A DNA stretch of 64,000 nt from Sipunculus nudus (taxonomy: Eukaryota; Annelida; Sipuncula; Golfingiida; Sipunculidae): positions 24,330,367 through 24,394,366 of the forward strand of contig CM049308.1 in the NCBI GenBank assembly GCA_026874595.1. Direction: 5' to 3'. The position numbers and the translations under genes are program-made. Below, one piece after another: positions 34,741 to 47,300 of this stretch (its first letter is position 1; every line of letters starts with the position of its first letter). The notes below the pieces were generated by a model. It had not been told where the DNA came from. It saw nothing but the letters and a program-made list of their open reading frames with translations, and did not search any database.

Positions 34741-35643
34741 GTTGATGTCAGCGTTTTTAACGGTATCTAATTTTGGTATTTCCTTCAACACTTATCATTA
34801 TATTTAACATGTTTTGCATGCTATCCGTTCTTTAATATTCACATAAAATAGCTGCATTCTTACTCGCCAGTAGCAAATCATTTCATATTAGTTTTCCCAT
34901 GTCATTGTGCGTCGATGTGTTTAATCAGATGGTCGCATTGATCGCATTCATGATATAAAGAAAACATAATTTTATGGACCCCTCAACCAGTTCATCAATT
35001 TCATATTTGTTCTAAACACATCTATTTTATGTTATTTCATTATAATCTGAAACTGAATATAGTAATCGAATGCCCTTCGGGATTTGAGATCATTATCGAA
35101 TATAACTGCATTTTTTTCATTTAAAACATCCAATGCTCATTTTTCAAATCAGTTAATTGTGGTTCATGTGTCATTATCTTTTTAATATTATATAGAGTCG
35201 GACAAAGCGTTGAGTCCTTGTATGTTCATCTAAATGTTCACTTACTATTCGATGCACCTTCTCATTTTTATTATATGCTTTTTGTCCATGATAAAAAAAA
35301 TTATCCCTTTTCTTTTACATGCTCAAATATCATTTCAATTTCTTTTGGTAATAATGGTGAATAATACTATTTCTGGTATGAAATATATAATTCTTATGAT
35401 TGCTATTATATTGATATAAGCAACAATTAAAATACGTTTGACAGTGAGTTTGATAAATATCAAAACCTTGGTATTTTGAAATATTATTCACTCAACATCA
35501 GTTATATTGATCCATTAACCTCAATCATTCTAAATGTTTATTCTCTTGCATATATATATTATACATGATTTTAAATTTTAATGGTTATATTACTTTGCAC
35601 ATGAATAACTATATTCAATACAATATACACTAGTCCCTTCTAG

Positions 35644-35687
<44 letters not shown>

Positions 35688-35844
35688 AGTAACGCCTGGG
35701 CGTTCCTAATTACCACATGAACTGACGAATAAGCCTGTACGCTTCGAAAAACCGTGTGATAATGAACAAGTTAATCTAAAAGGCGTCATCCTTACTCTTT
35801 ACCTACACTTGGACTACAAGCTAATACGACTATACCATTTATCG

Positions 35845-35883
<39 letters not shown>

Positions 35884-38089
35884 GCTAACAATAATATATG
35901 TTTATATATATATATATATTTATATATATCCTAGCCTAGAAATGTTCACACAACTTCATTGTTATGATCCAATCGTCTAACAGTAATGCACCGTAGTTGA
36001 AGCATTTCGCTGACTTTTGTTCAGTTTTACTTTAAAATATAACAGTTTCGGAGGGATCATTTGAAAAGAATTTGTCTATGTAAAAGTTACCCGAGTAAGA
36101 AACCTGCCAGCATTCAGCTTCTAGGCGCCAAGGGCACCTTTCTTTGTTTTGTCACATAGAGGCGGTGCCAGTTTTCTTTTCAGCAAATCAATCTGAAAAA
36201 TTACTAAAAAAATTAGTATATTGATTGTCTGTATATTCTTGCGTTTGACGTGCCATGCAGCACAGGGCTGATATTTGGCCCACTCGGGATGTGTGGCTGA
36301 TACCGATGCATATAAATGGTAAACACATAATAAGGTCTTAAGTTAAAGGTCCTAACGTTTATGGCTATTACTTTGATCTCTGTGTATGTCACGTTGAATA
36401 GTAATTTTGAGACGACAATTAAGACTCATTACAAATACGATATGTCCCCTCCTATGTCAACAAATCATCAGTGAATATAAATTTAAAACATTGTGGCCTC
36501 ACTGAAAAAAACACATAAAGACAATTAAGATGCCGGCGGTATTCTTTCCCGCATTATAATATTATCAATGAAATGAAAACTCGCACGCTTGTCCTTTACT
36601 ATGACATTCTCATCGGCTTTATTTTCGTGGTGGTGCTTTTAAACCCATCGGGCAAACTGAAAATGAACTATCAGCCATTTGTCAACAATAAATGTAGCTA
36701 AAACTAGAATCGCATTTGTCATGTTTGATGAGGGTAAATAGGATTCCTCGATCTTTGTCTTTAAATCTGCAAAAACATATTGAATTGACGGGATCCTACT
36801 GAATGCTGTGGGGAAATTTCGGCCGTTAGTAACCTCGGTAAGGTTGCTTTGTTACCTCGCCGAATACAGTCTTCACTAAATTTGCACTTGTTTTAAAAAG
36901 TAATTTATTGGTGATATCTAAAGATTTGAGCACCTGTCATAGTCGGAGGAATATCTTTCCCAACCATTTATTACTTACCTAATATAATCGACAATGTTTT
37001 AAGTTACAAACCTAGAACTAGAATGGCTTTTTTTCGCACGTGCAAAAAAAGATGCCCCCCTACCCCCCCCCCCCCCCCCCCCTCCGCTTCGCCCCCGTCT
37101 GCATATAGGTTATATCAATGAAGACACGGAAAGAGATCTGACCCTGTCAAGGTCACCAGTTTTCAAGCACATCCACGATTTTTGTAGGAACAATCAGTGT
37201 TTCACATTTGGGAGGAAAATATCCAATCCTTCAAAAGTTATCGCGTTCACAAGACAATAACCATAATTTGGCTGATTTGACCTTGAAGATAATGGTGAAG
37301 GTCACCATCTTTTGCACTCCTTCGCGAACTTTGAAGGAACAATCGGTGTACCAAATTAGAGGATAAAATGTGAAATACTTCAAAAGTTATGGAGCTTCAC
37401 AATAACTTTTCATTTCGGCAGATTCGGCCATGAAGATGAAGGTCAAGATCACTGGGTTTAGAAATTTTGGGAGATATCAGTAGGATTCATTAGTGTGTCA
37501 TATTCGGCGGAAAATAGGCAGCTGTTAAATATAACCCAAAAAGTTTTACATTTCGGCAGATTTTCCCTAAAAGATGAAGGTCTATGTCACCGGGTATTGT
37601 TCCTTGTCCGAGGATTTGGTAGGAACCATTAGTGTCATATTTTTTGAGGAAAATATGCAGCCCTTGAAATTTTATCGCGATCACAAAATATCCTACAAAA
37701 AATTAAATTGTTGGCAGATATGACCTTAAAAGTGAAGGTTTTGGTCACCGGGTTTTGTTTCTCGTCCGAGATTTTGGTGGGAACCATCATTGTTTTAAAT
37801 TTTTGATGAAAATAAGCAGCCCTTCAAAAGTTTTCGCGTTCACAAGATATCCTACAGACGACAACAACAACAGACGACTGCACTGAAAACAACATGTCAC
37901 CCTGTGAGGGTGGGAGATATTACAATATAAAGGCTTACTCTGATATAAATGTATTTAGTGTATAAGTGTATTTTGGTATTGGTAGATGGGAGCTTTTGCC
38001 ATGGTGTGTCGTCCGTCCGTCGTCTATCCTACGTCGTCTTTCAGTTAACAACACAGAAATGACTGGACTGATACAATGACCGAAATGCG

Positions 38090-38152
<63 letters not shown>

Positions 38153-38275
38153 TATTATTAATAATAATAATAATAATAATAAGTTTTACAGCAGTGTTAG
38201 TCTGTAATTGGAGTGAAGGTAAAGAAAAAGAGTGACGCTTTTTAGACAGCCGTCACTCTTTATCTTAACCTTCTA

Positions 38276-38329
<54 letters not shown>

Positions 38330-39653
38330 TACAGAACAAAATTATTTTTTGTTTGTGAATTATCGCGCTAGTGCTAGATCGGACATCTTGTCACGCAGTC
38401 TTGGTTTGGTAAACAGAAACAAATGGACTGTTTATACACACATACAAACATTAAACCGTATAAAATCGGTGAAACCGGATTTATTAGAAACTCATTATAG
38501 CTTTGTTGGGAAACTTTTGCCAACAGCAAAAATGATATAAAATTGTGAGATGGTACACATTTTATTGCAAATAAATATGTACCATTTACATCTAAGGCGC
38601 CTTGAGCGTTTTCAATGGAATAATAATCAATTTTATGTGTCCTTCCAAATATGATTGCAAGTGGTGACAAAATTTTGCGTCATTGGTTAAACTCTCCAAC
38701 TGCATGCTCAATAGTACAAACCTCCGCCATGTGGGGTCCCTATTGTATGTTAAAGTGAGTCGCAAGTGACCTTACGAGGTCAAGTAACAATGGAAATTCT
38801 AATCCAAATTCCGAAGCAATAATAAATCTAAGGACATTGCATGCAAATAGTGTGGGCATATAAGATATTAAGAATAAATTATAAAATCTAAAATAATGTG
38901 TAATATAAACACTTCAACATAAGATATGCCCAACAAGATTTAGAATACCTGTTTACGCTGAAGGAGCCATGGCGTCTACATGTACGTATAAGTAAATTTT
39001 ATCATGTATGTAATCAATCCCAGGACTGCATTAAAAAAAATTCAACCACCTATCCTTCACATGAGAGCTTTGTAGTTTTGGCACAACCCTGGTGGTAATA
39101 AGATAAACTATTTCCAAGCAAACTAAACTATGGCATTGTTTGAGTGTCCATCAATCAGAAATGATAAAAGAAAAGGATAAGCCCAGGGGAAACAGTGCGG
39201 CATTAAGAGCATGCTCACACAGCTGACTAGATGATAAAAAGGGTATAAGGATGTACAAGCCAGCGTGAGGCTGTTACAATCTTAAATAAACCGGATACCT
39301 GATGGAAGATAATCTGGCATGAGGAAAAACAACATTATTATGTGCAGCATTAAATATAACGCTTCCTCGTCATTTGTAACTGAAGGATTTGACCTAGAAG
39401 ACGATGGAGGATTTACATGTGAACAACATTTTGAATAAGAAACAAATAAGAAATAAAAAGAGTAAGTATAATTGGATACGAATCCACACATGTGACATTT
39501 GGATAGAGAATGATGACAGACTTTCACTATTTTGTGAAACCGTGTAATATCAAAGAAAACCCAAGGGAGAAGGTTTTTTAGCAGTCCTTATCATCGATGT
39601 TCGGATATAATAATCAAATATAACTTGGGATAATTCGTACAAATAAGTTAACC

Positions 39654-41360
39654 ATGGCAGGAAGATCTGTTATTATCATATATGTGTTCAGTTTCATCCT
39701 TCTTCAATTTACATTCGCTAATAGTGAGCGGCTGATTGGAACGGTTTATGCGAAACACGGTTGGTCAGGGTTTGTGATCAACAGAACCTGGACAGAAATA
39801 CGATTTGAATTTAAAGCTAACGTATCATTGGGAAGATCTTCTGAATGTGGCTCTTTAAAGGTCCATTTTTTCCTGTCCGAACCAAGTCACAAGTTACCCC
39901 CGGTGACATGTGAAGAGCTTAAGGAAAATGCAACGTTTAAACGTGTTATCGGTCGAACGTACTTTCTAATGGATTGCTCTTACACAGAGGGCAAAACGTG
40001 TACCTGCTCTTCCCATTTAGTCGCACCATACTTTCAAATTCGATCTCGCACATATATTGGATTTGACGGTTGCGCCATGGGAATTCATCTTACGATAAAA
40101 TATGACATGGATCTTATGCCTCTTAAATATACATGCACGGCGCCTTCACCTACTTTTCCTTGTACAAATAAAGGTGTGGCGAAAAGATATTTAAAAGACA
40201 ATGAAACTACTCAACAATTAATATTATTTTTGAGTGACTTGTCGGTGAATATTATTGTTAAGGCGGCCGACAGAATCACATGTTACCCGCATATAGCAGA
40301 AATCTTATGTCGGGTAAAATACCCAAACTGCCCGGGGGATAATAACACTATCATTTGCCGTGAGGCATGTGAAGACCTCGTGACAGCATGCCATACTATG
40401 TTGACAACAGTTGGGGGAGTGCCCTTTGCTGACGGATTATGTCCATTGTTACCCTCACTGCGACACGGCAGGAAATGCTGGTACAAAGCGCCGGACTGTG
40501 GAGAACCGCCAAATGTCACGCATGCGCAGGCAACAATTGTACATTATAATTACAATCATTATTCTGTATTATATAAATGTAAGGAAAGTTACAGATTGGT
40601 CGGAGCTGCAGAGATCAAATGTTTGTTATCTGGAAAATGGAAAAGGACTGCACCAACGTGCATAAAAGACAAAAAGCTGCCATTGATTGGAATAATTGTA
40701 TCATCCTTGATCGCAGCCTTCCTCAATCTCTTTGCTGGACTGGTTGTGTATTTCCGCAGAGAAATGCTAGCAGTGGCATATGTACGATTCGGCTGTACTA
40801 TTGGTAGACGTTTTGAGAAGCGCCGACGTTACGCTGCCTATATTGTGTCAGAAGGCGAAGATGCTGACGGTTTCGTGGTTGAAACTTTACTGCCCGTCCT
40901 TGAAGAGGATTATGGTTTATCAGTTCTTGCGAATGTAAGGGATGGAATTTTGGGGGCATCATTGCAAGAAGACTGTTATATTGCAATGAAGGAATGTTCC
41001 CGCGCAGTGTTTGTGATCAGCCAAGAGTTTTTGAAGTCTCCGTCACTCCAACAATTGTTTCAGCAGGTTGAGGATTATGAGGAAGCTATCCCAGGATTCC
41101 GCATTATCATACTTCTTGACAAGTCCTGTAGAAGAGAGAAAACAAGAAACAAGTCGCTCGACGCCTACCTGAACGCGGGTATCTTTCTTTCGCCAGACAA
41201 GTCCTGTTTCATTGAGAAACTGCTGTACCACCTACCTTCCTATAAACAGGATGAAACGGATACCCCTGAGTTTGAAAAGCAAGGGAAGAGGACAAGAAGG
41301 GATGTGTCTGTTGCGGCACAACCTGACGAAAACACCCCTTTATTAAATAAAACGTATTGA
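39654..41360 (+). CDS. Single-exon FZ-CCP-TM-TIR receptor, right copy (568 aa)
   Basis: Same domains and length as the left-arm gene, on the opposite strand. Nine residues differ between left and right: M11V, K25E, P124A, K128Q, S272G, H292Q, V353I, G515D, N566K. Seven are in or next to the extracellular part or membrane segment; one is in the TIR domain and one in the tail. All FZ and CCP cysteines and TIR motifs are kept and there is no stop or frameshift, so both copies look functional. The 5' ends face each other across ~12.8 kb of palindrome core. The upstream region keeps the same ATG context and a TATAATTTGGGATAATTCG-like stretch near the start. Confidence 0.85.
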   Translation: MAGRSVIIIYVFSFILLQFTFANSERLIGTVYAKHGWSGFVINRTWTEIRFEFKANVSLGRSSECGSLKVHFFLSEPSHKLPPVTCEELKENATFKRVIGRTYFLMDCSYTEGKTCTCSSHLVAPYFQIRSRTYIGFDGCAMGIHLTIKYDMDLMPLKYTCTAPSPTFPCTNKGVAKRYLKDNETTQQLILFLSDLSVNIIVKAADRITCYPHIAEILCRVKYPNCPGDNNTIICREACEDLVTACHTMLTTVGGVPFADGLCPLLPSLRHGRKCWYKAPDCGEPPNVTHAQATIVHYNYNHYSVLYKCKESYRLVGAAEIKCLLSGKWKRTAPTCIKDKKLPLIGIIVSSLIAAFLNLFAGLVVYFRREMLAVAYVRFGCTIGRRFEKRRRYAAYIVSEGEDADGFVVETLLPVLEEDYGLSVLANVRDGILGASLQEDCYIAMKECSRAVFVISQEFLKSPSLQQLFQQVEDYEEAIPGFRIIILLDKSCRREKTRNKSLDAYLNAGIFLSPDKSCFIEKLLYHLPSYKQDETDTPEFEKQGKRTRRDVSVAAQPDENTPLLNKTY

Positions 41361-42954
41361 AATGACACATATTCAATCATCGTCTTATGTATGTATCATT
41401 CCAGATTCTATATAGAAGGTATAGATATACAAAATGAATGCATACAATAGTATATTATATTCTCTGTAAATATGTCGTGTACGTGAGTAAGTGAGTTCTA
41501 CAGATACCACCTTTGCACAATGACTGTTCCTATAAATGATACATTTATATATGTATTATAGCCTATTAACATAAATCCTGCAAGTTTAACCTGTGTTCTT
41601 ACAGATATTTTTAAAAATGGCCAGAGTACTTTAAATACATTGCCTGGTATATCAACTAGCTCCATGGGCTGTTAAGTGTGTGCCCGTAAAAAAAGACCAG
41701 CTTTGGTATAATTTGTCGCTTTGGCAGCTGCTTTTTAAAGTCCAAACTAAGATGTATTGTTGTTTAAAGAATCATGTGCCCAATGAAGTGGCTGCACAGA
41801 TCGAAATGGTAAATAGACGAAAGGACTATGCTAAAACTTTTAAATAATAACTGCAAATATGTAAAATTCGTTATAAGGTGGATATTGACAACATGTTTAT
41901 GAAGTTTATATTGCTGCGATGTCTGTCAAGTGCCAGTGCCTTTGAGTAAAAGTTACATAAAATGTCAATTTTGACGTTTAGAATATTTCATGGAACTCAT
42001 ATCAATGAACCTTATAACATATGGAGCAATACTGTACGATTAAACGTTTTTCGCTTACAGATTATTCCAACTCTGTTTCCTGTCTCTATTCAAAAGTACC
42101 AAAATGACCACATTCACGTTTCTGTATCAGTGGCATTGAATTTTCTTCTTCACTTACTAACAATTGTGTTATTCATTCCCAACTTCTAGACCTTACCTGT
42201 CTCAGAGTACCTGGTGTTAATCTCGGGCTGACAAATTCGGTTAACACAGATTTCCACGAGTTAGTCCAAAAGAAACCGATTGTGCAATAGCAGTTTCTCA
42301 ACCAAAGTTACCAGCCACCTCGCCGATTAGTTTGGAGCACTTCAACTGTGGGTAGGGGAATGTATTCGCGTTCTTCTTTAGAAATAACTGACTTTCAGCG
42401 ATATCCCCTCCGTCAGCTAGCTTGTTACATAAAGTGAACATTAAACATAGAATGTTCCTACTTAGAGAAAAGACCGTCACAGTGAGGGTAGTTCATCTTT
42501 GATTTTGTTTCAAAATAAACCCTTCAAGCGGTTCATTACCCTGGTCAACTTCGGCAAAGTCTAGACAAATAACTTCAAGGTGTATCATGAGATGAAATAT
42601 TGATGGATGAAGGAAAAAGTTTACTTGAAGAAAGTAAAAGATTTTTAATAATAAAAGGATTTTTATATTTAAAGCAACAATGACTAGTTTAAGCAAATTT
42701 ACAACAGGATTCTGTCAAAAGGTCTCCTTTGGTCTATCGCTGAAACATATAAATGTAACGTCACGAGTCGAGGGCATGCAACCAGTTCATAGGCGTGTTA
42801 GGGTTAGGTGCCAACAGCAGTTTAACGTAGCAACTAGTGTATAGGCGGGTAAAGAGCCATCAAGTTCACATAACAACCAGTGTATGGGCGGGTGAAGTGC
42901 CATCAACAGTCTAACGCAACAACTAGTGTATGGGCGGTTCAGGATGAAATCAAC

Positions 42955-43061
42955 AGTCTCGGGAATTCTAACGTGTTTTGAAGGGCCAGGTGCCATCTGC
43001 TAAATACCGCAAACTGCTAAAGTGCAGGCGTAGTCATGTTTTCACTGAACTATACGTAAGT
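42955..43061. other. ~106-bp segment present only in the right palindrome arm
   Basis: Starts after AATCAACAGTCTC and ends before AAGTTATTTTGAC. The left arm reads straight through at about 23529-23535. No inverted ends or obvious target duplication were seen. Confidence 0.6.
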
Positions 43062-43580
43062 TATTTTGACAACTGTACCATAAACGTATTTCCATTTTTT
43101 AAAGAGTAGTTAAACGTTCACAATCGTCGACAATTTTAATAAAGTTCACTAATGACAAAAACGTGCTTACGATCAGGAGTCTGCTTGTAGAAAATTTCAA
43201 TAGGTGCCTCAAAATTTATATTATAAGTATGACCTGACTCCTAATTCAAATTTGCTGCATGATATTACAACTTACATAGACAAATGTTTATATTATATAT
43301 TCTTCACCATTGCTGGTTCAACACCTTTTACACTCTAAACATCCCATTAACCTCAAACTCAATATGATACCCCTGAACTTGAAGATATGTCTGTATTTAG
43401 TTAGAGGGGATATCCCTTAGAACCCCAGGGTTCGTAGGTTTTAGTTATGATGAGTCACCGATCCAAACAGGAAGCACTATTAAAGAAGTGGCAGATCTGA
43501 TAACTGTCAACCGATATCATACATAGTATCATGTTTAGTCTAGATAACACAAGTGAATCGTGATGGATGAACCGGATTCG

Positions 43581-44395
43581 CGACGGAATATAATCCACGC
43601 ACGAGGCATAATATACACAGCAGTATTATATTTAAACTATTACGAAAGATTTTCCCGCTTGATTACCAATTCTCGCTGGCTAAGGATATATAGACATATA
43701 AAAATCTGTGTAATGATCCTGGGATGCTTGTATGGTGTACGCAAGAATCAAATCAATGAGAATCGGTACAACCCTACGTTAAATTAACCAAAAGGTGCCC
43801 CCGTATTAACCCTGCTCTTTGATACTATAAACCTGGAGTGGGACTGAGATGGCACTGCCAGATTGGCTAACGATGGGTAATGACAGTTGTTATGCATATA
43901 TGTATATGGCCTTTTTTATTGCTCAACAATACATATAACGCATATGTAACGCGTATATATAAATACATACAGATAAATATTTAAAATCCACAATAAAACA
44001 TCATTTTCAGCTCCTTTTCAACCAAGTTAACTTTTCTAATACTTTAAATTATAATATTTGAGATCTTTAAAGATTAAATGATTCTTCGAGAAACCACAGT
44101 ATTGGTGCCCACTGAATATGTTGTTTTAACTTGTATTTTTTACTGCATTATATATTTTAATATTCAATATGGCTTTAATGATCTATTTAAATCACATTTT
44201 GGTCACCAGTTTATCTACTATAATAATACCTATAATGAGCCGATCGTGATTTTGTAATCATATTTTTCCATGTTTCTGGAATGGGCTTTAATATTAGTCC
44301 ACGGTATCTAAGGAAACCAATATGAACATGAAACCTATCCCGCTAGATCAATTAACTGTGAAGTGCTGACAATATTCTTAATATATTTTACTCAT
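43581..44395. other. Unique DNA between palindrome and 34-bp array
   Basis: AT-rich, without a supported gene. A 75-codon frame starting at 43560 spans the palindrome border and has no domain. Confidence 0.5.
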
Positions 44396-47300
44396 ATTGT
44401 GGATGTTCATGGTCGTGAGATCGTCGTGAAGGCAGAGAGGTCATGTTAGTGATATCTCCGTGGCAGGGAGGTCATGTTTGTGATATCATCGTGTAGGCAG
44501 GGAAGTCATGTTAGTGAGATCGTCGTGTAGGCAGGGAGGTCATGTTAGGGATATCGTCGTGTAGGCAGGGAGGTCATGTAAGTAATATCGTCGTGTAGGC
44601 AGAGAGGTCATGTTAATGATATCGTCGCGTAGGCAGGATGGTCATGGTTGTGAGATCGTCATGAAGGCAGGGAGGTCATGTTAGTTGTATCGTCGTAAAG
44701 GCAGGGAGAACATGTTAGTGATATAGTCGTGTAGAAGGGAGTTCATGCTGCTGATATCGTCGTGTAGGCAGGTAGATCATGTTAGAGAAATAGTTGTGAA
44801 GGCAAGGGAGGTCATGTTAGTAAAATCGTCGGGTAGGCAGGGAAGTCATGTTAGGGATATCGTCGTGTAGGCAGGAAGGTCTTGTTAATTATATCCTCGT
44901 GTAGGCAGGATGGTCATGGTTGTGAGATCGTCATGAAGGCAGGGAGGTCATGTTAGTTGTATCGTCGTAAAGGCAGGGAGGTCATGTTAGTGATATCGTC
45001 GTGTAGAAGGGAGGTCATGCTGGTGATATCGTCGTGTAGGCAGGCAGATCATGTTAGAGATATCGTTGTGAAGGCAAGGAAGGTCATGCTAGTAGAATCG
45101 TCGGGTAGGCAGGGAAGTCATGTTAATATTATCGTCGTGTAGGCAGGGAGGTCATGTTACTAACATCGCCGTGTAGACTAAGAGGTCATGTAAGTGATAT
45201 CGTCGTGGAGGCAGGGAGGTCATGTTTGTGACATCATCATGCAGCATGGAGGTCATGTTAATAATATCGTAATGTAGGCCGGATGGTCAAGGTTGTGAGA
45301 TCGTCGTAAAGGCAGGGAGGTCATGTTAGTGATATCACCGTGTAGGCAGGGAGGTCATGTTTGTGATATCGTCGCGTAGGCAGGGAAGTCATGTTAGTGA
45401 GATCGTCGTGTAGGCAGGGAGGTCATGTTAGGGATATCGTCGTGTAGGCAGGGAGGTCATGTAAGTAATATCGTCGTGTAGGCAGAGAGGTCATGTTAAT
45501 GATATCGTCGTGTAGGCAGGACGGTCATGGTTGTGAGATCGTCATGAAGGCAGGGAGGTCATGTTAGTGGTATCGTCGTGAAGGCAGGGAGGTCATGTTA
45601 GTGATATCGTCGTGTAGAAAGGAGGTCATGCTGGTGATATCGTCGTGTAGGCAGGTAGATCATGTTAGAGATATCGTTGTGAAGGTATGGGAGGTCATGT
45701 TAGTAATTTCGTCGGGTAGGCAGGGACGTCATGTTAGTGATACTAGTATCGTCGTGTAGGCAGGGAGGTCATGTTACTAACATCGCCGTGTAGACTAAGA
45801 GGTCATGTAAGTGATATCGTCGTGGAGGCAGGGAGGTCATGTTTGTGACATCATCATGCAGCATGGAGGTCATGTTAATAATATCGTAATATAGGCCGGA
45901 TGGTCAAGGTTGTGAGATCGTCGTAAAGGCAGGGAGGTCATGTTAGTGATATCACCGTGTAGGGAGGGAGGTCATGTTTGTGATATCGTCGCGTAGGCAG
46001 GGAAGTCATGTTAGTGAGATCGTCGTGTAGGCAGGGAGGTCATGTTAGGGATATCGTCGTGTAGGCAGGGAGGTCATGTAAGTAATATCGTCGTGTACGC
46101 AGAGAGGTCATGTTAATGATATCGTCGTGTAGGCAGGACGGTCATGGTTGTGAGATCGTCATGAAGGCAGGGAGGTCATGTTAGTGGTATCGTCGTGAAG
46201 GCAGGGAGGTCATGTTAGTGATATCGTCGTGTAGAAAGGAGGTCATGCTGGTGATATCGTCGTGTAGGCAGGTAGATCATGTTAGAGATATCGTTGTGAA
46301 GGTAAGGGAGGTCATGTTAGTAATTTCGTCGGGTAGGCAGGGACGTCATGTTAGTGATACTAGTATCGTCGTGTAGGCAGGGAGGTCATGTCAGTGATAT
46401 CGTCGTGTAGGCAGGGAGGTCATGTTAGGGATATCGCCGTGTAGGTAGGGAGGTCATGTTAATAATATCGTAATGTAGGCTGACAGGTCATGTTAGTGAT
46501 ATCGTCGTGTGGGCAGGAAGGTCATGTTAGTGATATCGTCATATAGGCAGAATGTTCATGGTCGTGAGATCGTCGTGAAGGCAGGGAGGTCATGTTAATG
46601 ATATCGTCGTGTAGGCAGGTAGGTCATGTTTGAGATATCGTCGTGTAAGAAGGGCGGTCATGTTAGTAATATCGTCGGGTAGGCAGGGAAGTCATGTTTA
46701 TATTATCGTCGTGTAGGCAGGGAGGTCATGTTACTAACATCGCCGTGTAGACTAAGAGGTCATGTAAGTGATATCGTCGTGGAGGCAGGGAGGTCATGTT
46801 TGTGACATCATCATGTAGCATTGAGGTCCTGTTAATAATATCGTAATGTAGGCCGGATGGTCAAGGTTGTGAGATCGTCGTAAAGGCAGGGAGGTCATGT
46901 TAGTGATATCACCGTGTAGGCAGGGAGGTCATGTTTGTGATATCGTCGCGTAGGCAGGGAAGTCATGTTAGTGAGATCGTCGTGTAGGCAGGGAGGTCAT
47001 GTTAGGGATATCGTCGTGTAGGCAGGGAGGTCATGTAAGTAATATCGTCGTGTAGGCAGAGAGGTCATGTTAATGATATCGTCGTGTAGGCAGGATGGTC
47101 ATGGTTGTGAGATCGTCATGAAGGCAGGGAGGTCATGTTAGTGGTATCGTCGTGAAGGCAGAGAGGTCATGTTAGTGATATCGTCGTGTAGAAAGGAGGT
47201 CATGCTGGTGATATCGTCGTGTAGGCAGGTAGAATATGTTAGAGATATCGTTGTGAAGGCAAGGGAGGTCATGTTAGTAAAATCGTCAGGTAGGCAGAGA

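Larger units (their letters stand above)
34491..43580. repeat. Right arm of giant imperfect palindrome (~9.1 kb)
   Basis: Inverted counterpart of 23010-34041. It ends at CCGGATTCG (43572-43580), beyond which sequence similarity to the left flank stops abruptly; in the left arm that same point abuts an (AT)n tract and hairpin block. It carries an extra ~106 bp near 42955-43061 that is absent from the left arm. Confidence 0.9.

Noticed and set aside
35686-35798. Possible hammerhead ribozyme (CTGACGA ... GAAA in the hairpin element)
   Set aside because: The core-like boxes are present, but I could not draw a convincing stem III or a proper NUH cleavage site, and stem II is mismatched at its base.
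44957-45142. 61-codon frame with repeated MLVISSCR-like units
   Set aside because: Direct translation of the 34-bp minisatellite.
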